From contig NZ_VFVY01000002.1 in NCBI RefSeq assembly GCF_006442315.1, positions 186,001-250,000 on the forward strand: a stretch of 64,000 nucleotides of DNA. Direction: 5' to 3'. Shown here piece by piece: positions 1 through 9,302 of the stretch (position 1 is its first letter; each line of letters opens with the position of its first letter). This stretch comes from Mesorhizobium sp. B2-3-4 (GTDB lineage: Bacteria > Pseudomonadota > Alphaproteobacteria > Rhizobiales > Rhizobiaceae). The notes under the pieces are model-generated. The model did not search any database. It saw nothing but the letters and a program-made list of their open reading frames with translations, and was not told where the DNA came from. Position numbers and translations under genes: made by a program.

Positions 1-52
1 CCTTCTGATCTGGGATTGGCTTGATGATCGATGCGACTTGTGCATGGCTCAT
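1..52 (-). CDS. possible 5' end of a CDS running off the left edge
   Basis: Read leftward from an ATG at position 52, a frame stays open to the window edge and encodes 17 residues beginning MSHAQVASIIKPIPDQK. A GAGGA stretch lies about ten bases upstream of the ATG and could be a ribosome binding site. The start overlaps an inverted repeat (GTGCAT and ATGCAC arms, 40-58). The fragment is too short to recognise, so it may be a real gene start or chance. Confidence 0.25.
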   Translation of the reverse strand, partial: MSHAQVASIIKPIPDQK

Positions 53-421
53 ATGCACGTCCTCGAGGAGAGTCGACATCGCATGAGGATATCACTATAT
101 AGCGGCGGCCTCGATGACTGATGCTCGCAAACGGCAAGGTCGTCAGGCAGCTGTTACAACAGCCAGTGAGACGCAAACGGACTGAAAGCCGTAAGAAGCA
201 AGTAGAAGCAGCCTCTCTCCGCGGGATAGAATTCCCGTAACGGTATCAGTCTCTTAGAATCAGAAAATGTTCCCCAATCTTCGATTTTCTCCGGCTCTGT
301 GGACCTTGGACGACGTCGGCTTGCGAGCCGAGGGCGACTCGGCTCGAATGGGGACATGCATTCTTCGCGGGATGCCGAATCTTGTGATTACCAACCGGCT
401 TTGCCGCCAGGGAAAAGCAGT
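53..421. other. non-coding stretch upstream of the DUF768 gene
   Basis: I see no convincing gene in these roughly 370 bases. Short frames occur on both strands, but none shows a family motif or a good ribosome binding site. A small inverted repeat with CGGGA and TCCCG arms lies near 219-236. It is probably the upstream region of the DUF768 gene and of a leftward gene outside the window. Confidence 0.5.
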
Positions 422-673
422 ATGAGTGAACATGCGATCGAGTTCTTGCGGGGATGGATCGGCGAAAAGGTCCATTGCCAGTCCCACGCCAGGATCGAAA
501 AGCAGGCCGAGACGCTGGCCCGCGAATGCGCGGCCAAGGCGGCTGAAGTCGGCATACCGCTGGAGGACATCCAGGAGGAAGTCGGCGACATCCAGGAATT
601 GATCGCTTCGCGCCTCGAGGAAGCCGCGGAGGCCGACGAAAACCAGCAGGCCTCCGCCAAGGCCGCGGAATAG
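422..673 (+). CDS. DUF768 domain-containing protein
   Basis: This is an 83-residue acidic, soluble, helical protein with no signal peptide. The pattern of an N-terminal IEFLRGWI segment, a central helix and a C-terminal GIPLEDIQEEVGDIQELI segment matches DUF768, a small family I know mainly from Mesorhizobium with no assigned function. In-frame ATGs at 299 and 353 would add a basic extension foreign to the family. I therefore chose the ATG at 422, preceded by a purine-rich GGGAAAAG. The gene is monocistronic and is followed directly by a hairpin terminator. The family call is good and the role unknown. Confidence 0.75.
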   Translation: MSEHAIEFLRGWIGEKVHCQSHARIEKQAETLARECAAKAAEVGIPLEDIQEEVGDIQELIASRLEEAAEADENQQASAKAAE

Positions 674-702
674 ATTTTTCGAGGGACAATCCTGTCTGAA
701 TG

Positions 703-731
703 CGCGGGCCGTTCGGCCCGCGTTTTCGTTT
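703..731. terminator. Rho-independent terminator, probably bidirectional
   Basis: Perfect 8-bp arms CGCGGGCC (703-710) and GGCCCGCG (715-722) enclose a GTTC loop and are followed by TTTTCGTTT. It lies between the stop of the rightward DUF768 gene and the stop of the leftward peptidase gene. Confidence 0.8.
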
Positions 732-1849
732 CAGCCGAACCTGTCTTTCAGCCACGCCTTCGGCAGCGCCGGCACGAAATTGCCGTCGCGCCCTGTCATG
801 TCTTCATTGGCGACCAGGGCATTGAGGATCGATTCCTCCACCGTCTGGATCACCGCATCGAAGAACGGGTCGATATCCACGTCGGGAATGAAGTCGGCAT
901 TGGCGATGCGGCCGGACGGCGCGAGGGCTGCGGCGGGATTGGCCGTCGAGAAGGCGAGAAAGATATCGCCCGAACTGTGGTAGCCGAAGCCACCCGTCAT
1001 GGCGACGCCGAGCGGCACGCGGCGGGCCAGCCGCTTCATCTGATGCGGCAGGAACGGCGCATCGGTGGCGATGATGGCGATGATCGAGCCCTTTTCCGCG
1101 CGTAAGGTGGCTTCGCGGATCGCCGGCTCGGTGAGTTCGGATTCGACGCGCAGGCCGCGAATGGTGAAATTGTGCCGCTTGCCGAAATTCGATTGCACGA
1201 AGGCGCCGACCGTATAGGCGCGCCCTTGCCATGCGACGATCCGTGACGCGGTGCCGGATCCGGCCTTGAAGCCGAAGGTGATCATGCCGGTGCCGCCACC
1301 GACGCTACCCTCCTCGATCGCGCCGCTGCCCGCGCCGTCGAGCGCCTGGGCAACATGCTCGAAGCCGACATGATGGCCGTTGATGTCGTTGAGGAAACCG
1401 TCATAGGTCTCCGCCGCCACCGGCAGACCCCAGGCGCTGTCGATAGCCGCCGGCAGTTCGCGCTGCATCCAGCGCAACGTGCCGTCGCGCGTGACGCCGC
1501 AGGAATGCGTGTTGGTAATGGTGATCGGAAAATTGAAGGCGCCGGTTTCCTCGATGATATGCGTGCCGGTCAGCTCGCCATTGCCGTTCTGGCTGAAGAC
1601 GCCGGCAAAGACCGGCGTCGCCAATTCCGGGCGCGGCCTGGGCAAAATGGCGGTGACGCCGGTGCGCACCGGTCCCTCGCCGACCACGAGCGGACCGTCG
1701 CCCGAGATCAGCGTCGCATAGCCGACGGCGACGCCGGCCACGTCGGTGATGGCGTTGAAGGGCCCGGGCGTCCCGTCGAAGGCGATTGCGAGGCTTCGCG
1801 CGCGTGGCTTGCCGGATGGCGTTGCCAGATGGTGCGGATTGTCGGTCAT
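731..1849 (-). CDS. P1 family (DmpA/S58-type) aminopeptidase
   Basis: This 372-residue protein matches the DmpA L-aminopeptidase/D-esterase family of self-processing N-terminal-nucleophile hydrolases. The diagnostic segment is the Gly-Ser pair at about residues 254-255 followed by IIAIIATDAPFLPHQMKRLA. In DmpA the equivalent Gly-Ser bond is cleaved autocatalytically so that Ser becomes the nucleophile of the beta chain. An N-terminal ITDVAGVAVGYAT block and a central GSVGGGTGM block are also typical. The start codon is four bases downstream of the xseA stop on the same strand, so the two are probably co-transcribed. Likely substrates are short peptides or amino-acid amides, but specificity cannot be read from sequence. 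Confidence 0.9.
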   Translation of the reverse strand: MTDNPHHLATPSGKPRARSLAIAFDGTPGPFNAITDVAGVAVGYATLISGDGPLVVGEGPVRTGVTAILPRPRPELATPVFAGVFSQNGNGELTGTHIIEETGAFNFPITITNTHSCGVTRDGTLRWMQRELPAAIDSAWGLPVAAETYDGFLNDINGHHVGFEHVAQALDGAGSGAIEEGSVGGGTGMITFGFKAGSGTASRIVAWQGRAYTVGAFVQSNFGKRHNFTIRGLRVESELTEPAIREATLRAEKGSIIAIIATDAPFLPHQMKRLARRVPLGVAMTGGFGYHSSGDIFLAFSTANPAAALAPSGRIANADFIPDVDIDPFFDAVIQTVEESILNALVANEDMTGRDGNFVPALPKAWLKDRFG

Positions 1850-1852
1850 GCT

Positions 1853-3499
1853 TTAGAACAATGATCCCTGATTGCCGGGTTCCTTCGTCTTGGCAACTAG
1901 GGCCTTGGCCGCAGGCTTGACAGCAGGCTTCGGTCGCGCCGCGCCGCTGGTTGCCACCGCGTCCGCGGTGCCGTCGGCGAACTCCAGCGAAAGCGTCATC
2001 CCCGACGCCACGTCGGCAGCCTGCTTGATGACGGCGCCGTCGGCGTCCTTCACCAGCGCGAAGCCGCGTGCCAGGACCGCCTTGTGCGACAGCGTCGCCA
2101 TCAGCCTGTCGGCCTGGCCAATACGGCTGCGCAGGCGTTCCAGCCTGATCAGCACCGCTTGGCGGCCACGTCGCGTCAGGGCCGTCAGCAAATCCCTTTG
2201 TACACGCTGCCGCCGCGCGGTCGGCTCGATCGTGATGCGGCCTTGCAGGAGAGCCAGCTGCTGCCTGTGTCGCTGCAGCGAGGCCTTCGCGCATTTTGGC
2301 AACTGGTCGGCCGCGCGATTGAGTTCGGCGCGCCGGGCTCTGGCCAGCGCGCGCAGCGCTGCCTGCGCCCGCAAAAGGTTGCGGTCGTTGTGGCGCCGTG
2401 CCTCGGCGATCCGCTGCGACAGCATTGCCGGGTTCAGCTTCACCGCGAAGAAGCGAGCCCGTTTTCGTTCGGTGGAGACCATGAGGCCGCGGCCGAGCCT
2501 CGATGTCGCGTCGTCGAGCCGCCGGCGCGGCAGAGCCAGCAATTGATCGGGCGAGGGCAGTGCCCGCGCCGCCGCGCGGGCTGCCTGCCGCTTGCGTTCG
2601 AAATTGCGCAAGACCGCGGATTTGAGCCGCGCCCCAAGGCTGGCCAGCGTCGCTTCGAGGTCTGCCTTCACCGGCACGGCGATTTCGGCCGCACCCGTCG
2701 GTGTCGGCGCCCGCACGTCGGCGACAAGGTCGATCAGCGTCCAGTCGGTCTCGTGCCCGACGGCCGAGATCACCGGAATACCGGAGGCGGCGACGGCGCG
2801 GGCGAGTGCTTCGTCGTTGAAGCCCCACAGATCTTCCAGGCTGCCGCCGCCGCGTGCCACGATCAGCAGATCGGGTCGCTGGATAGGGCTATCCCATGCC
2901 AGCGCGTTGAACCCGGTGACGGCATTGGTCACTTCCGCGCTTGCCGTGTCGCCCTGCACGCGCACCGGCCAGACCAGCACATGCAGCGGGAAGCGGTCCT
3001 TGATGCGGTGGATGATATCGCGGATCACCGATCCGGTCGGCGAGGTGACGACGCCGATGACGCGCGGCATGAACGGCAGCCGGCGTTTGCGCCCCGCATC
3101 GAAAAGTCCCTCCGCCTGCAGCCGGCGCTTGCGCTCCTCCAGCAGCGCCATCAGCGCCCCGGCGCCGGCCGGCTCCAGATTGTCGATGACGATCTGGTAG
3201 TTGGATTTGCCGGGATAGGTGGTGAGCTTGCCGGTGGCGATCACCTCCATCCCTTCCTCGGGGCGGAATTTCAGCCGGCTCATCGTGCCTTTCCACACCA
3301 CGGCGTCGAGCCTGGCGCGGTCGTCCTTCAGCGCGAAATAGGCATGGCCCGAGGAATGCGGCCCGCGATAGCCCGATATTTCGCCGCGCACGCGCACATT
3401 GCCGAACACGTCTTCCACGGTGCGCTTCAGCGCGCCTGATATTTCGCTCACCGTGTATTCGGTGGCGTTGGTGCGTGATTCGGATGCTGCTTCGCTCAT
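1853..3499 (-). CDS. xseA: exodeoxyribonuclease VII large subunit
   Basis: The large subunit of exonuclease VII degrades single-stranded DNA from both ends with the small subunit XseB, which is not in this window. The 548 residues carry an N-terminal OB-fold nucleic-acid-binding domain (about 14-110), the central catalytic domain with [16 protein letters not shown] and [15 protein letters not shown], and a long Arg/Ala-rich coiled coil. The protein is longer than E. coli XseA (about 456 residues), mainly in the coiled coil and an Ala/Lys-rich tail. The stop lies three bases before the start of the DmpA-type peptidase gene. Confidence 0.96.
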   Translation of the reverse strand: MSEAASESRTNATEYTVSEISGALKRTVEDVFGNVRVRGEISGYRGPHSSGHAYFALKDDRARLDAVVWKGTMSRLKFRPEEGMEVIATGKLTTYPGKSNYQIVIDNLEPAGAGALMALLEERKRRLQAEGLFDAGRKRRLPFMPRVIGVVTSPTGSVIRDIIHRIKDRFPLHVLVWPVRVQGDTASAEVTNAVTGFNALAWDSPIQRPDLLIVARGGGSLEDLWGFNDEALARAVAASGIPVISAVGHETDWTLIDLVADVRAPTPTGAAEIAVPVKADLEATLASLGARLKSAVLRNFERKRQAARAAARALPSPDQLLALPRRRLDDATSRLGRGLMVSTERKRARFFAVKLNPAMLSQRIAEARRHNDRNLLRAQAALRALARARRAELNRAADQLPKCAKASLQRHRQQLALLQGRITIEPTARRQRVQRDLLTALTRRGRQAVLIRLERLRSRIGQADRLMATLSHKAVLARGFALVKDADGAVIKQAADVASGMTLSLEFADGTADAVATSGAARPKPAVKPAAKALVAKTKEPGNQGSLF

Positions 3500-3568
3500 C
3501 GGCCGATTGGGGGCTGGTTGGGTGCCTGCGTCAAGGCGCCCGTGCCAAGCCAGCTGTTCATGACCTTC

Positions 3569-4525
3569 CTACCAACCCGGCAGGATCTGGTTGGGCCTTG
3601 TCCGTTTCATCTTGGCAAAGGCAAGGGCGGCGAAGTCGAAAGTCCCTGTTTCCTCGCCAAGCGGGATCGAGATGTTGTCCAGGCTTTCCGAGATGTGGCG
3701 GGCAAGCGCGTCGACGATTTCCGGTCGCGAGGTCTGGCCGCGCATGATGCCGATGCGGCAGTCAGGCAGCGCGCCGAAGCCGTCGGCTTCGCCCAGCACC
3801 CGCATGCCGGGCCTGAGCGCGCATTCCGGCAGCACCGAGACCGCAAGACCCGACAGCACGGCGGCGGTGATCACGGTCGCCGAGAAGCTGGTGAACAGGA
3901 TCCGATAGTCGCGGTTCTGCTGGTCCAGAACGTCGACCGCGGCGCGCCGCCATATGCAGTTCGGCCGGCCAAAGGCCATCGGCAGGATTTCCTGCTCATG
4001 CGTGGCATGATTGGCCGAGGAGACCCACAGCAGCGGTTCGCGCCGCACGACCTCCGATTGGCCACGCACGTCATTGTGCGTCACCAGCGCCAGGTCGAGA
4101 TTACCGCGCTTGATGTGTTCGACCAGCCCCGGCGTCGGCTCGCAGATGACCGTCAGTTCGACGCGCGGATTGGGACGGGTGAAGCGGGCCATGATTTCGG
4201 GCAGGAAACGGTCGGCATAGTCGTCGGGCGTTCCGATGCGGATGGTGCCTTCCAGCCGCTGGTCGTCAAAGGCCGCGAGCGTTTCTCGGTTGAGGTAGAG
4301 CAGCCGCCTCGCATAGGAGAGCAGCTTGTCGCCTTCCTCCGTCAGCCTGTTGGTGCGCCCCTCTTTCTCGAACAGCGGCTTGCCGATCCGCTCCTCCAGC
4401 CGGCGCATCTGCATCGACACGGCCGACTGGGTGCGGTGCACTTCTTCGGCGGCCCGGGTGAAGCTTCCCGTGTCGGCGATCGAGATGAAGGTCTGCAACT
4501 GATCCAGATCGAGCGGCGCTTTCAT
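3569..4525 (-). CDS. LysR family transcriptional regulator
   Basis: This 318-residue protein has the typical LysR layout. The N-terminal winged helix-turn-helix covers about residues 1-65 (LDQLQTFISIADTGSFTRAAEEVHRTQSAVSMQMRRLEE, read in parts) and an effector-binding domain fills the rest. It is divergent from the DUF1127 gene at 4703, and the 177-bp gap between them is the natural place for its operator. A TTGGATTAATCAAT stretch near 4571 has the loose inverted symmetry LysR proteins like. The regulated genes and effector cannot be inferred. Confidence 0.92.
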   Translation of the reverse strand: MKAPLDLDQLQTFISIADTGSFTRAAEEVHRTQSAVSMQMRRLEERIGKPLFEKEGRTNRLTEEGDKLLSYARRLLYLNRETLAAFDDQRLEGTIRIGTPDDYADRFLPEIMARFTRPNPRVELTVICEPTPGLVEHIKRGNLDLALVTHNDVRGQSEVVRREPLLWVSSANHATHEQEILPMAFGRPNCIWRRAAVDVLDQQNRDYRILFTSFSATVITAAVLSGLAVSVLPECALRPGMRVLGEADGFGALPDCRIGIMRGQTSRPEIVDALARHISESLDNISIPLGEETGTFDFAALAFAKMKRTRPNQILPGW

Positions 4526-4702
4526 CGGCGTGATCCATCATTGATGTTGATGCCTAGGATTAGAAACATTCGTTGGATTAATCAATCGGTCGATGGCAAA
4601 TTGGCATTGTCCACATGAAGGCATGTGTATTGGGACCGGAACGGCGCTTCTCCCGGGCGCCGATTGCCTGGTTTCGTCCGCTCGACTCCGAAGGAGACTG
4701 AC

Positions 4703-4993
4703 ATGACCACGATCGATTTCGCCACCGAGACCACGCGCATCACCTCGCGTCCGGCCGTTGCGATGCGCGTGGCCAACGCGGCCTTCAATTTCTACCGCGC
4801 CTGGAAAAATCGCCGCGCCTTCTATCGCCTGGGCGAGATGTCGGATGCCGAACTCGCCGATATCGGCCTGACGCGCGCCGACCTTTACGTCGCCATCGAC
4901 GTGCCGTTTGGCCGCGATCCCACCGTGATCCTGCGCGAAATTGCCAGCGATCGCGTGGAAACGATCGAGGACATCGCCCGCAAGGTGGCCTGA
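4703..4993 (+). CDS. DUF1127 domain-containing protein
   Basis: This 96-residue basic protein contains the DUF1127 core, FYRAWKNRRAFYRLGEM followed by SDAELADIGLTRADL, at about residues 30-65. The family holds small Arg-rich proteins common in Rhizobiales. Some short members affect RNA turnover and phosphate or stress physiology, and longer ones like this are less studied. The ATG at 4703 follows AAGGAGA with good spacing, so the start is firm. The gene is monocistronic and ends before two hairpins (5012-5036 and 5100-5131). Confidence 0.88.
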   Translation: MTTIDFATETTRITSRPAVAMRVANAAFNFYRAWKNRRAFYRLGEMSDAELADIGLTRADLYVAIDVPFGRDPTVILREIASDRVETIEDIARKVA

Positions 4994-5011
4994 TAGGCTC
5001 CGTTTCGGTCC

Positions 5012-5036
5012 CGCTGAACCTTTTTATCGTTCAGCG
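5012..5036. other. hairpin with U-rich loop
   Basis: Perfect 8-bp arms CGCTGAAC (5012-5019) and GTTCAGCG (5029-5036) enclose a nine-base loop CTTTTTATC. It lies 19 bases after the DUF1127 stop. The T-run is in the loop rather than after the stem, so this is not a standard terminator. It could protect the 3' end of the DUF1127 transcript. Confidence 0.5.
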
Positions 5037-5099
5037 CGACCAAGGTTCATGCAGGCTTCCCACTCCCTGCCGGTTCCCCGCCGGCCAGCCTGCACGCTG

Positions 5100-5131
5100 C
5101 CCGGTCCTCCCAAGGACCGGGCTTTTCTTTT
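5100..5131 (+). terminator. Rho-independent terminator
   Basis: Perfect arms CCCGGTCC (5100-5107) and GGACCGGG (5114-5121) with a six-base loop are followed by CTTTTCTTTT. It is placed to terminate the DUF1127 transcript before the convergent DUF937 gene. Confidence 0.8.
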
Positions 5132-5159
5132 CTGGTTCCGAGCAGCGCTGACCCGGCGG

Positions 5160-6191
5160 CTACCGCCGGTCCATGTCCCGCTTGAACTGGTCGAAGATCG
5201 TTTCCACGCCCTTCTGGTAATCGTCACGCTGCTGGGCGCCGGTCTCGAACATCTTGCCGAACAGATCGTCGAAAGGGTTCCTCGGCCTGCCGCTCGGATT
5301 GGCTTGCGGCTGCGGCGCCTGGCGCTGCTGCGGCGGCTGACGCTGTTGTGGCGCCTGGGGCTGTGGTGCCGGCTGTCCGCCGGGGAGGCCGAAGCCGCCG
5401 CCACCGCCTTGCCGCAGCATTTCCTCAAAGATCTTGCCCAGCGGATTATCGCCATAAGGGCTTTGTGTCTGTTGCGGCTGCGGTTGCGGCGCCGCGCCGC
5501 CGCCGAACATGTCTTGCAGCACCTTGCCGAGCGGATTGTCTCCATAGGGGTTCTGCGTCTGCTGCGGCTGGCTTTGCGGCTGCGGCGTTCCGCCCCCGAA
5601 CATGTCCTGCAAGACTTTGCCGAGCGGGTTGTCCATAGGGTTCTGCGGCGGCGGCGCCTGGCGCGGCTGTGGTGCCGGCGCCTGCATGCCTCCGCCTTGC
5701 CGCATCATCTGCTCGATGATCTCGCCGAGCGGATTGTTGCCGCCGCCGAAGCCTCCCGCGGCCTGCATCTGATTTGTGGTCTGCTTGAACAGCCCGCCCA
5801 TCACCATCGAGGCGATGGCGGGCAGCATCTGTTGCAGGATCTGCTGGCTGACGCCGCTCGCCTGCGCCGCCTGGCTGGCCACGGCGCGCGACAGGTCCTT
5901 CGAACCGAAGAGGTGCCCGAGGATGCCGTTGCCCTCGTCGACGCCTTGCGGCGAGAAGGCACGCGTGGCGTCCTCGAAATATTTGGCGTGCTGGCCGCTT
6001 GCCATCGCCGTCATGAAAGCGCCGAGCCCGTAGGGATCGGCGGTGTTGCGCTGCAACCCTTGTGAAAAGGCCGGCAGCAGTGCAGCGACCGCCGCCTGCG
6101 TCTGTTGCAGCGAAAGCCCGTATTGCTGGGCAAGCGCCTGCATGCCGTTGCCGTTCTGGGCCTGCGTCAGCATGTCGAACAAGGTAGGCAT
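5160..6191 (-). CDS. DUF937 domain-containing protein with Gln/Pro-rich repeat tail
   Basis: The 343 residues split into two parts. The N-terminal part (about 1-140, beginning MPTLFDMLTQAQNG) is a helical DUF937 domain with the typical alternation of LLPAF, GLGAFM and ILGHLFGSKD segments. The C-terminal part is a low-complexity Gln/Pro/Gly region that repeats a short motif of the form NPLGKVLQDMFGGG, about five degenerate times. There is no signal peptide. DUF937 has no firmly established function. The repeats may present a short amphipathic helix several times along a flexible tail. Confidence 0.82.
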   Translation of the reverse strand: MPTLFDMLTQAQNGNGMQALAQQYGLSLQQTQAAVAALLPAFSQGLQRNTADPYGLGAFMTAMASGQHAKYFEDATRAFSPQGVDEGNGILGHLFGSKDLSRAVASQAAQASGVSQQILQQMLPAIASMVMGGLFKQTTNQMQAAGGFGGGNNPLGEIIEQMMRQGGGMQAPAPQPRQAPPPQNPMDNPLGKVLQDMFGGGTPQPQSQPQQTQNPYGDNPLGKVLQDMFGGGAAPQPQPQQTQSPYGDNPLGKIFEEMLRQGGGGGFGLPGGQPAPQPQAPQQRQPPQQRQAPQPQANPSGRPRNPFDDLFGKMFETGAQQRDDYQKGVETIFDQFKRDMDRR

Positions 6192-6280
6192 CGGCTTCTC
6201 CTCCTGAATTCCTCGGAAGAGAGCCTAATTCGTTTCAACAGTCGATTGAAGCGGCTTTTGCCGCTCCTCAACGCGCGCGG

Positions 6281-7654
6281 TTAATAGGCATATTCCATGA
6301 ACACGGGCTCGATCGAGCCACCCCAGCGCGTGTGGTAGGCCGACAGCATTTCCTCGGCGCTGGTGGTGCCGCGCGCCACGACCTCGTCGAGCGTGTTGAG
6401 GAACGAGGTTTCGTCGTAGCCGTCACGGTTCTTCTTGCCGCGGTTCTTCAAGCCAGTGCGAGAAATGGCCATCACGTCGCGCGCGATCTCACGCAGCGTG
6501 GTGTTGCGGAAGGGCGCGGAAATGCCCAGTTCCGGCACGGCGTTGCGCATGGCCAGCACTTCCTTGTAGGTCCAGCTCGAGGTCAAGGCCTCGGCCGCGT
6601 CGAGCGCCGCTTCGTCATAGAGCAGGCCGACCCAGAAGGCCGGCAGCGCGCAGATGCGCCGCCACGGCCCGCCATCGGCGCCGCGCATTTCCAGGAAGCG
6701 CTTCAGCCGCACATCCGGGAACAGGGTCGACAGATGGTTCGCCCAGTCGCCCATGGTCGGCAGTCCGTCCGGCACTTCCTTGCGTGCGGCGCCGGCCATG
6801 AACTGGCGGAAGGTGATATGCGTCATGTCGTGATAGTGGCCGTCGCGGATGACGAAATACATCGGCACGTCGAGCGCCCATTCGACATAGTCGGCGAAAC
6901 CGAAATCGGGCGAGAAGCAGAATTCGAGCAGGCCCGAGCGCTGGTTGTCGGTATCGCGCCAGATGTCGCCGCGCCAGCTCTGCAGCCCGTTCGGCCGGCT
7001 GTCGGTGAAGGGCGAGTTGGCGAACAGCGCCGTCGACAGCGGCTGCAGCTTCAGCGAAACCTGCATCTTGCGACGCATGTCGGCCTCGCTCTCGAAGTCG
7101 AGGTTCACCTGGATGGTGCAGGTGCGGTACATCATGTCGAGGCCCTTGGTGCCGACCTTGGGCATGTAGCGCGTCATGATCTCATAGCGCGACTTCGGCA
7201 TTTTGGGCGTCTCGGCCAGCGACCATTTCGGGCTGCCGCCGAGGCCGAGGAAGCGGATCCCCATCGGCTCGGCGATCTCGCGCACCTGTGCCAGATGGGC
7301 ATTGCCCTCGCGGCAGGTCTGGTGGATCGTCTCCAGCGGGGCGCCCGAAAGTTCGAACTGGCCGCCGGGCTCGAGCGAGATCGCGCCCTGGCCTGTCGGT
7401 TCGACCAGGCCGATGATACGGCCGCCATCGATGATGGGATCCCAGCCCAGCTTGTTCTGCATGCCCTCGAGGATGGCGCGGATGCCGCGCTCGCCGCCGT
7501 AAGGCACCGGCGCGTTGCCATCGACATAGAACGGAAATTTCTCGTGTTCGGTGCCGATGCGCCATTTTTCGCGCGGCTTGTTGCCCTCGGCGAGGTGCTC
7601 GACAAGCTCGTCTATGCCTTCGATAGGCCGGAAATCGGTTGTGTCGCGCGCCAT
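6281..7654 (-). CDS. gshA: glutamate--cysteine ligase
   Basis: This enzyme catalyses the first, ATP-dependent step of glutathione synthesis, joining glutamate and cysteine. The 457-residue protein matches the alphaproteobacterial/plant-type GCS2 family rather than the E. coli type. Recognisable blocks include GTEHEKFPF near residue 40, EPGGQFELSGAPLETIH, MYRTCTIQVNLDF and the C-terminal WTYKEVLAMRNAVPELG. A TTG two codons upstream (7660) is possible, but the ATG at 7654 sits behind GAGGG. The gene appears monocistronic. Confidence 0.95.
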   Translation of the reverse strand: MARDTTDFRPIEGIDELVEHLAEGNKPREKWRIGTEHEKFPFYVDGNAPVPYGGERGIRAILEGMQNKLGWDPIIDGGRIIGLVEPTGQGAISLEPGGQFELSGAPLETIHQTCREGNAHLAQVREIAEPMGIRFLGLGGSPKWSLAETPKMPKSRYEIMTRYMPKVGTKGLDMMYRTCTIQVNLDFESEADMRRKMQVSLKLQPLSTALFANSPFTDSRPNGLQSWRGDIWRDTDNQRSGLLEFCFSPDFGFADYVEWALDVPMYFVIRDGHYHDMTHITFRQFMAGAARKEVPDGLPTMGDWANHLSTLFPDVRLKRFLEMRGADGGPWRRICALPAFWVGLLYDEAALDAAEALTSSWTYKEVLAMRNAVPELGISAPFRNTTLREIARDVMAISRTGLKNRGKKNRDGYDETSFLNTLDEVVARGTTSAEEMLSAYHTRWGGSIEPVFMEYAY

Positions 7655-7800
7655 GATCAAGCCCTCAGAACGCGACCAGGAGGGCCGCCGGCGGTAAATG
7701 GACGAAATGTCAGGAGACGATCAAGCGAAAAATCCTGAGCCACAGGTCAAGAGGAATTGAAGGCCACGGCCCGCAAGCACCCCTTGCAAGGGACAAAGTC

Positions 7801-8535
7801 CTACCAGTCGCCGATCGTTGCCTGCATCACCGCAAGTGCGGCGACGGCCGCCGTATCGGCGCGCAGGATGCGAGGCCCGAGCGGAATGGCGGTCACGAAA
7901 GGCAGGGCGCGGAGCATCTTGCGCTCCTCGTCGGAAAAGCCGCCCTCGGGCCCGACCAGCAAAGCGAGCTTTTTCTCCTGTATCGCCTCCAGGGCAGGCA
8001 GCGGGTTGTTGGTCGCGGCGTCCTCGTCGCAGAAGACCAGCCGTCTTTCCTTGTCCCAGCCGGTCAGCAGGCGTTCGAATCTTTCCGCCTCGCGCACCTG
8101 CGGCACCGCCAGTATGCCGCATTGCTCGGCGGCCTCGACGACATTGGCGCGCAAACGATCGATCGAGGGTTTTGCCACCTGTGTATGCTGGGTGATCACC
8201 GGTTGCAGCACGCCGGCCCCCATCTCGACCGCCTTCTGCACGAGATAGTCGAGCCGGCCCTGCTTCAGCGGCGAAAAGCAGTAGATGAGGTCGGGCAGGG
8301 GCGGCTGCGGCCTTTGCGACGCCAGCACTTTCAGCCGCACGGACCGTTTCGATTTGGCCGATATGACCGCCGACCACTCGCCGTCGCGGCCATTGAAGAC
8401 AAGGATCTCGGCGCCTTCGGCGAGCCGCAGCACATGCAGGAGATAATGGCTCTGCTGCTGGCCGGGTTCGAACTCGGCATCCGGCCCGAGATCGTCGGGC
8501 ACGAACAGGCGTTGCATCTTGTAATTGGCGCGCAT
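7801..8535 (-). CDS. rsmE: 16S rRNA (uracil(1498)-N(3))-methyltransferase
   Basis: RsmE methylates U1498 at N3 in 16S rRNA of assembled 30S subunits. The 244 residues show the SPOUT-class knotted fold signature [13 protein letters not shown] near the C-terminus and the family-typical [10 protein letters not shown] start and HYLLHVLRL segment. An upstream in-frame start at 8622 would add 29 non-conserved residues, so the ATG at 8535 ([12 protein letters not shown]) is preferred. It lies 31 bases downstream of the stop of the hypothetical gene at 8567 on the same strand and may be co-transcribed with it. Confidence 0.95.
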   Translation of the reverse strand: MRANYKMQRLFVPDDLGPDAEFEPGQQQSHYLLHVLRLAEGAEILVFNGRDGEWSAVISAKSKRSVRLKVLASQRPQPPLPDLIYCFSPLKQGRLDYLVQKAVEMGAGVLQPVITQHTQVAKPSIDRLRANVVEAAEQCGILAVPQVREAERFERLLTGWDKERRLVFCDEDAATNNPLPALEAIQEKKLALLVGPEGGFSDEERKMLRALPFVTAIPLGPRILRADTAAVAALAVMQATIGDW

Positions 8536-8566
8536 GGCCGAGGAATGGGCGAGGCGGCGCCCGGCG

Positions 8567-9214
8567 TCAAGCCTTGGCGGAAGGGTGCCATACGGGCTGA
8601 AAACCGCGACGCAGGACGGCAAGCGTCGTTTCCGGGGTCAGCAGCACGAGCGTCTCGTCGCGAGACCGATCAAGGATGGTTGGCGGGCCGTATCCGGCAA
8701 AACTCCAGGCCAGCATCCTGCCGTGGCGCACGGCATAGGCGCTGCCGCCAGCCGCGATCATCGCGCCGTCGGGCAGGCCCGCAAGCGCGTCCATTGCGAC
8801 GGCGGGCCGTTTACCGCCCGAGGCCAGCCGCTCTCCATGCAATCGCTTGTCCACCTGCGGAGCGCGGGGCTCCTCGATATCGAAGGCCTGGCCGAAGCGG
8901 CCGACAAAGTCCCTGGCCCGTTCGCGCTGGCAGAAGAAGCACGGGCGATGTCCGGCGGCGAGCGCGGTTACCTCGTCGAGGAAGAACAGTTCGGTCCAGC
9001 CGGCCTTTCCCCCAGGCCGGTTGCGGCCCATCGGCTCGCGCCGCACATTGCGGAATTGGCACACGCAGATGATCCAGGCCGGCAAGGCCCAGCGCTTCTT
9101 CAGAAGGGTCTTGGTCTCGGGGTCGTGGATGATGCCGCGATTGCCGGTGAACAGCCCGCGCTCTGATACAGCGTGGATGGCGCCGAACGGATCGACCCGG
9201 TTCTGCAGTGGCAT
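8567..9214 (-). CDS. conserved rhizobial hypothetical protein
   Basis: This 215-residue soluble protein starts [17 protein letters not shown] recognise it as a conserved protein of Rhizobiales with no assigned function. Visible features are an [24 protein letters not shown] block, [17 protein letters not shown], and a [12 protein letters not shown] segment with two cysteines that could bind metal or serve redox. An in-frame upstream ATG at 9271 exists, but conservation as I know it starts at 9214. It is transcribed toward rsmE and is divergent from the amidotransferase gene at 9303. Confidence 0.7.
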   Translation of the reverse strand: MPLQNRVDPFGAIHAVSERGLFTGNRGIIHDPETKTLLKKRWALPAWIICVCQFRNVRREPMGRNRPGGKAGWTELFFLDEVTALAAGHRPCFFCQRERARDFVGRFGQAFDIEEPRAPQVDKRLHGERLASGGKRPAVAMDALAGLPDGAMIAAGGSAYAVRHGRMLAWSFAGYGPPTILDRSRDETLVLLTPETTLAVLRRGFQPVWHPSAKA

Positions 9215-9302
9215 AGTTTTCTCCCGCGATACGCATCTTGGCTGAAATGCTGGCGCCATGATATCGCTCACGGCACCATTTTCATGTCAGCAGGGTTTTG
9301 CG

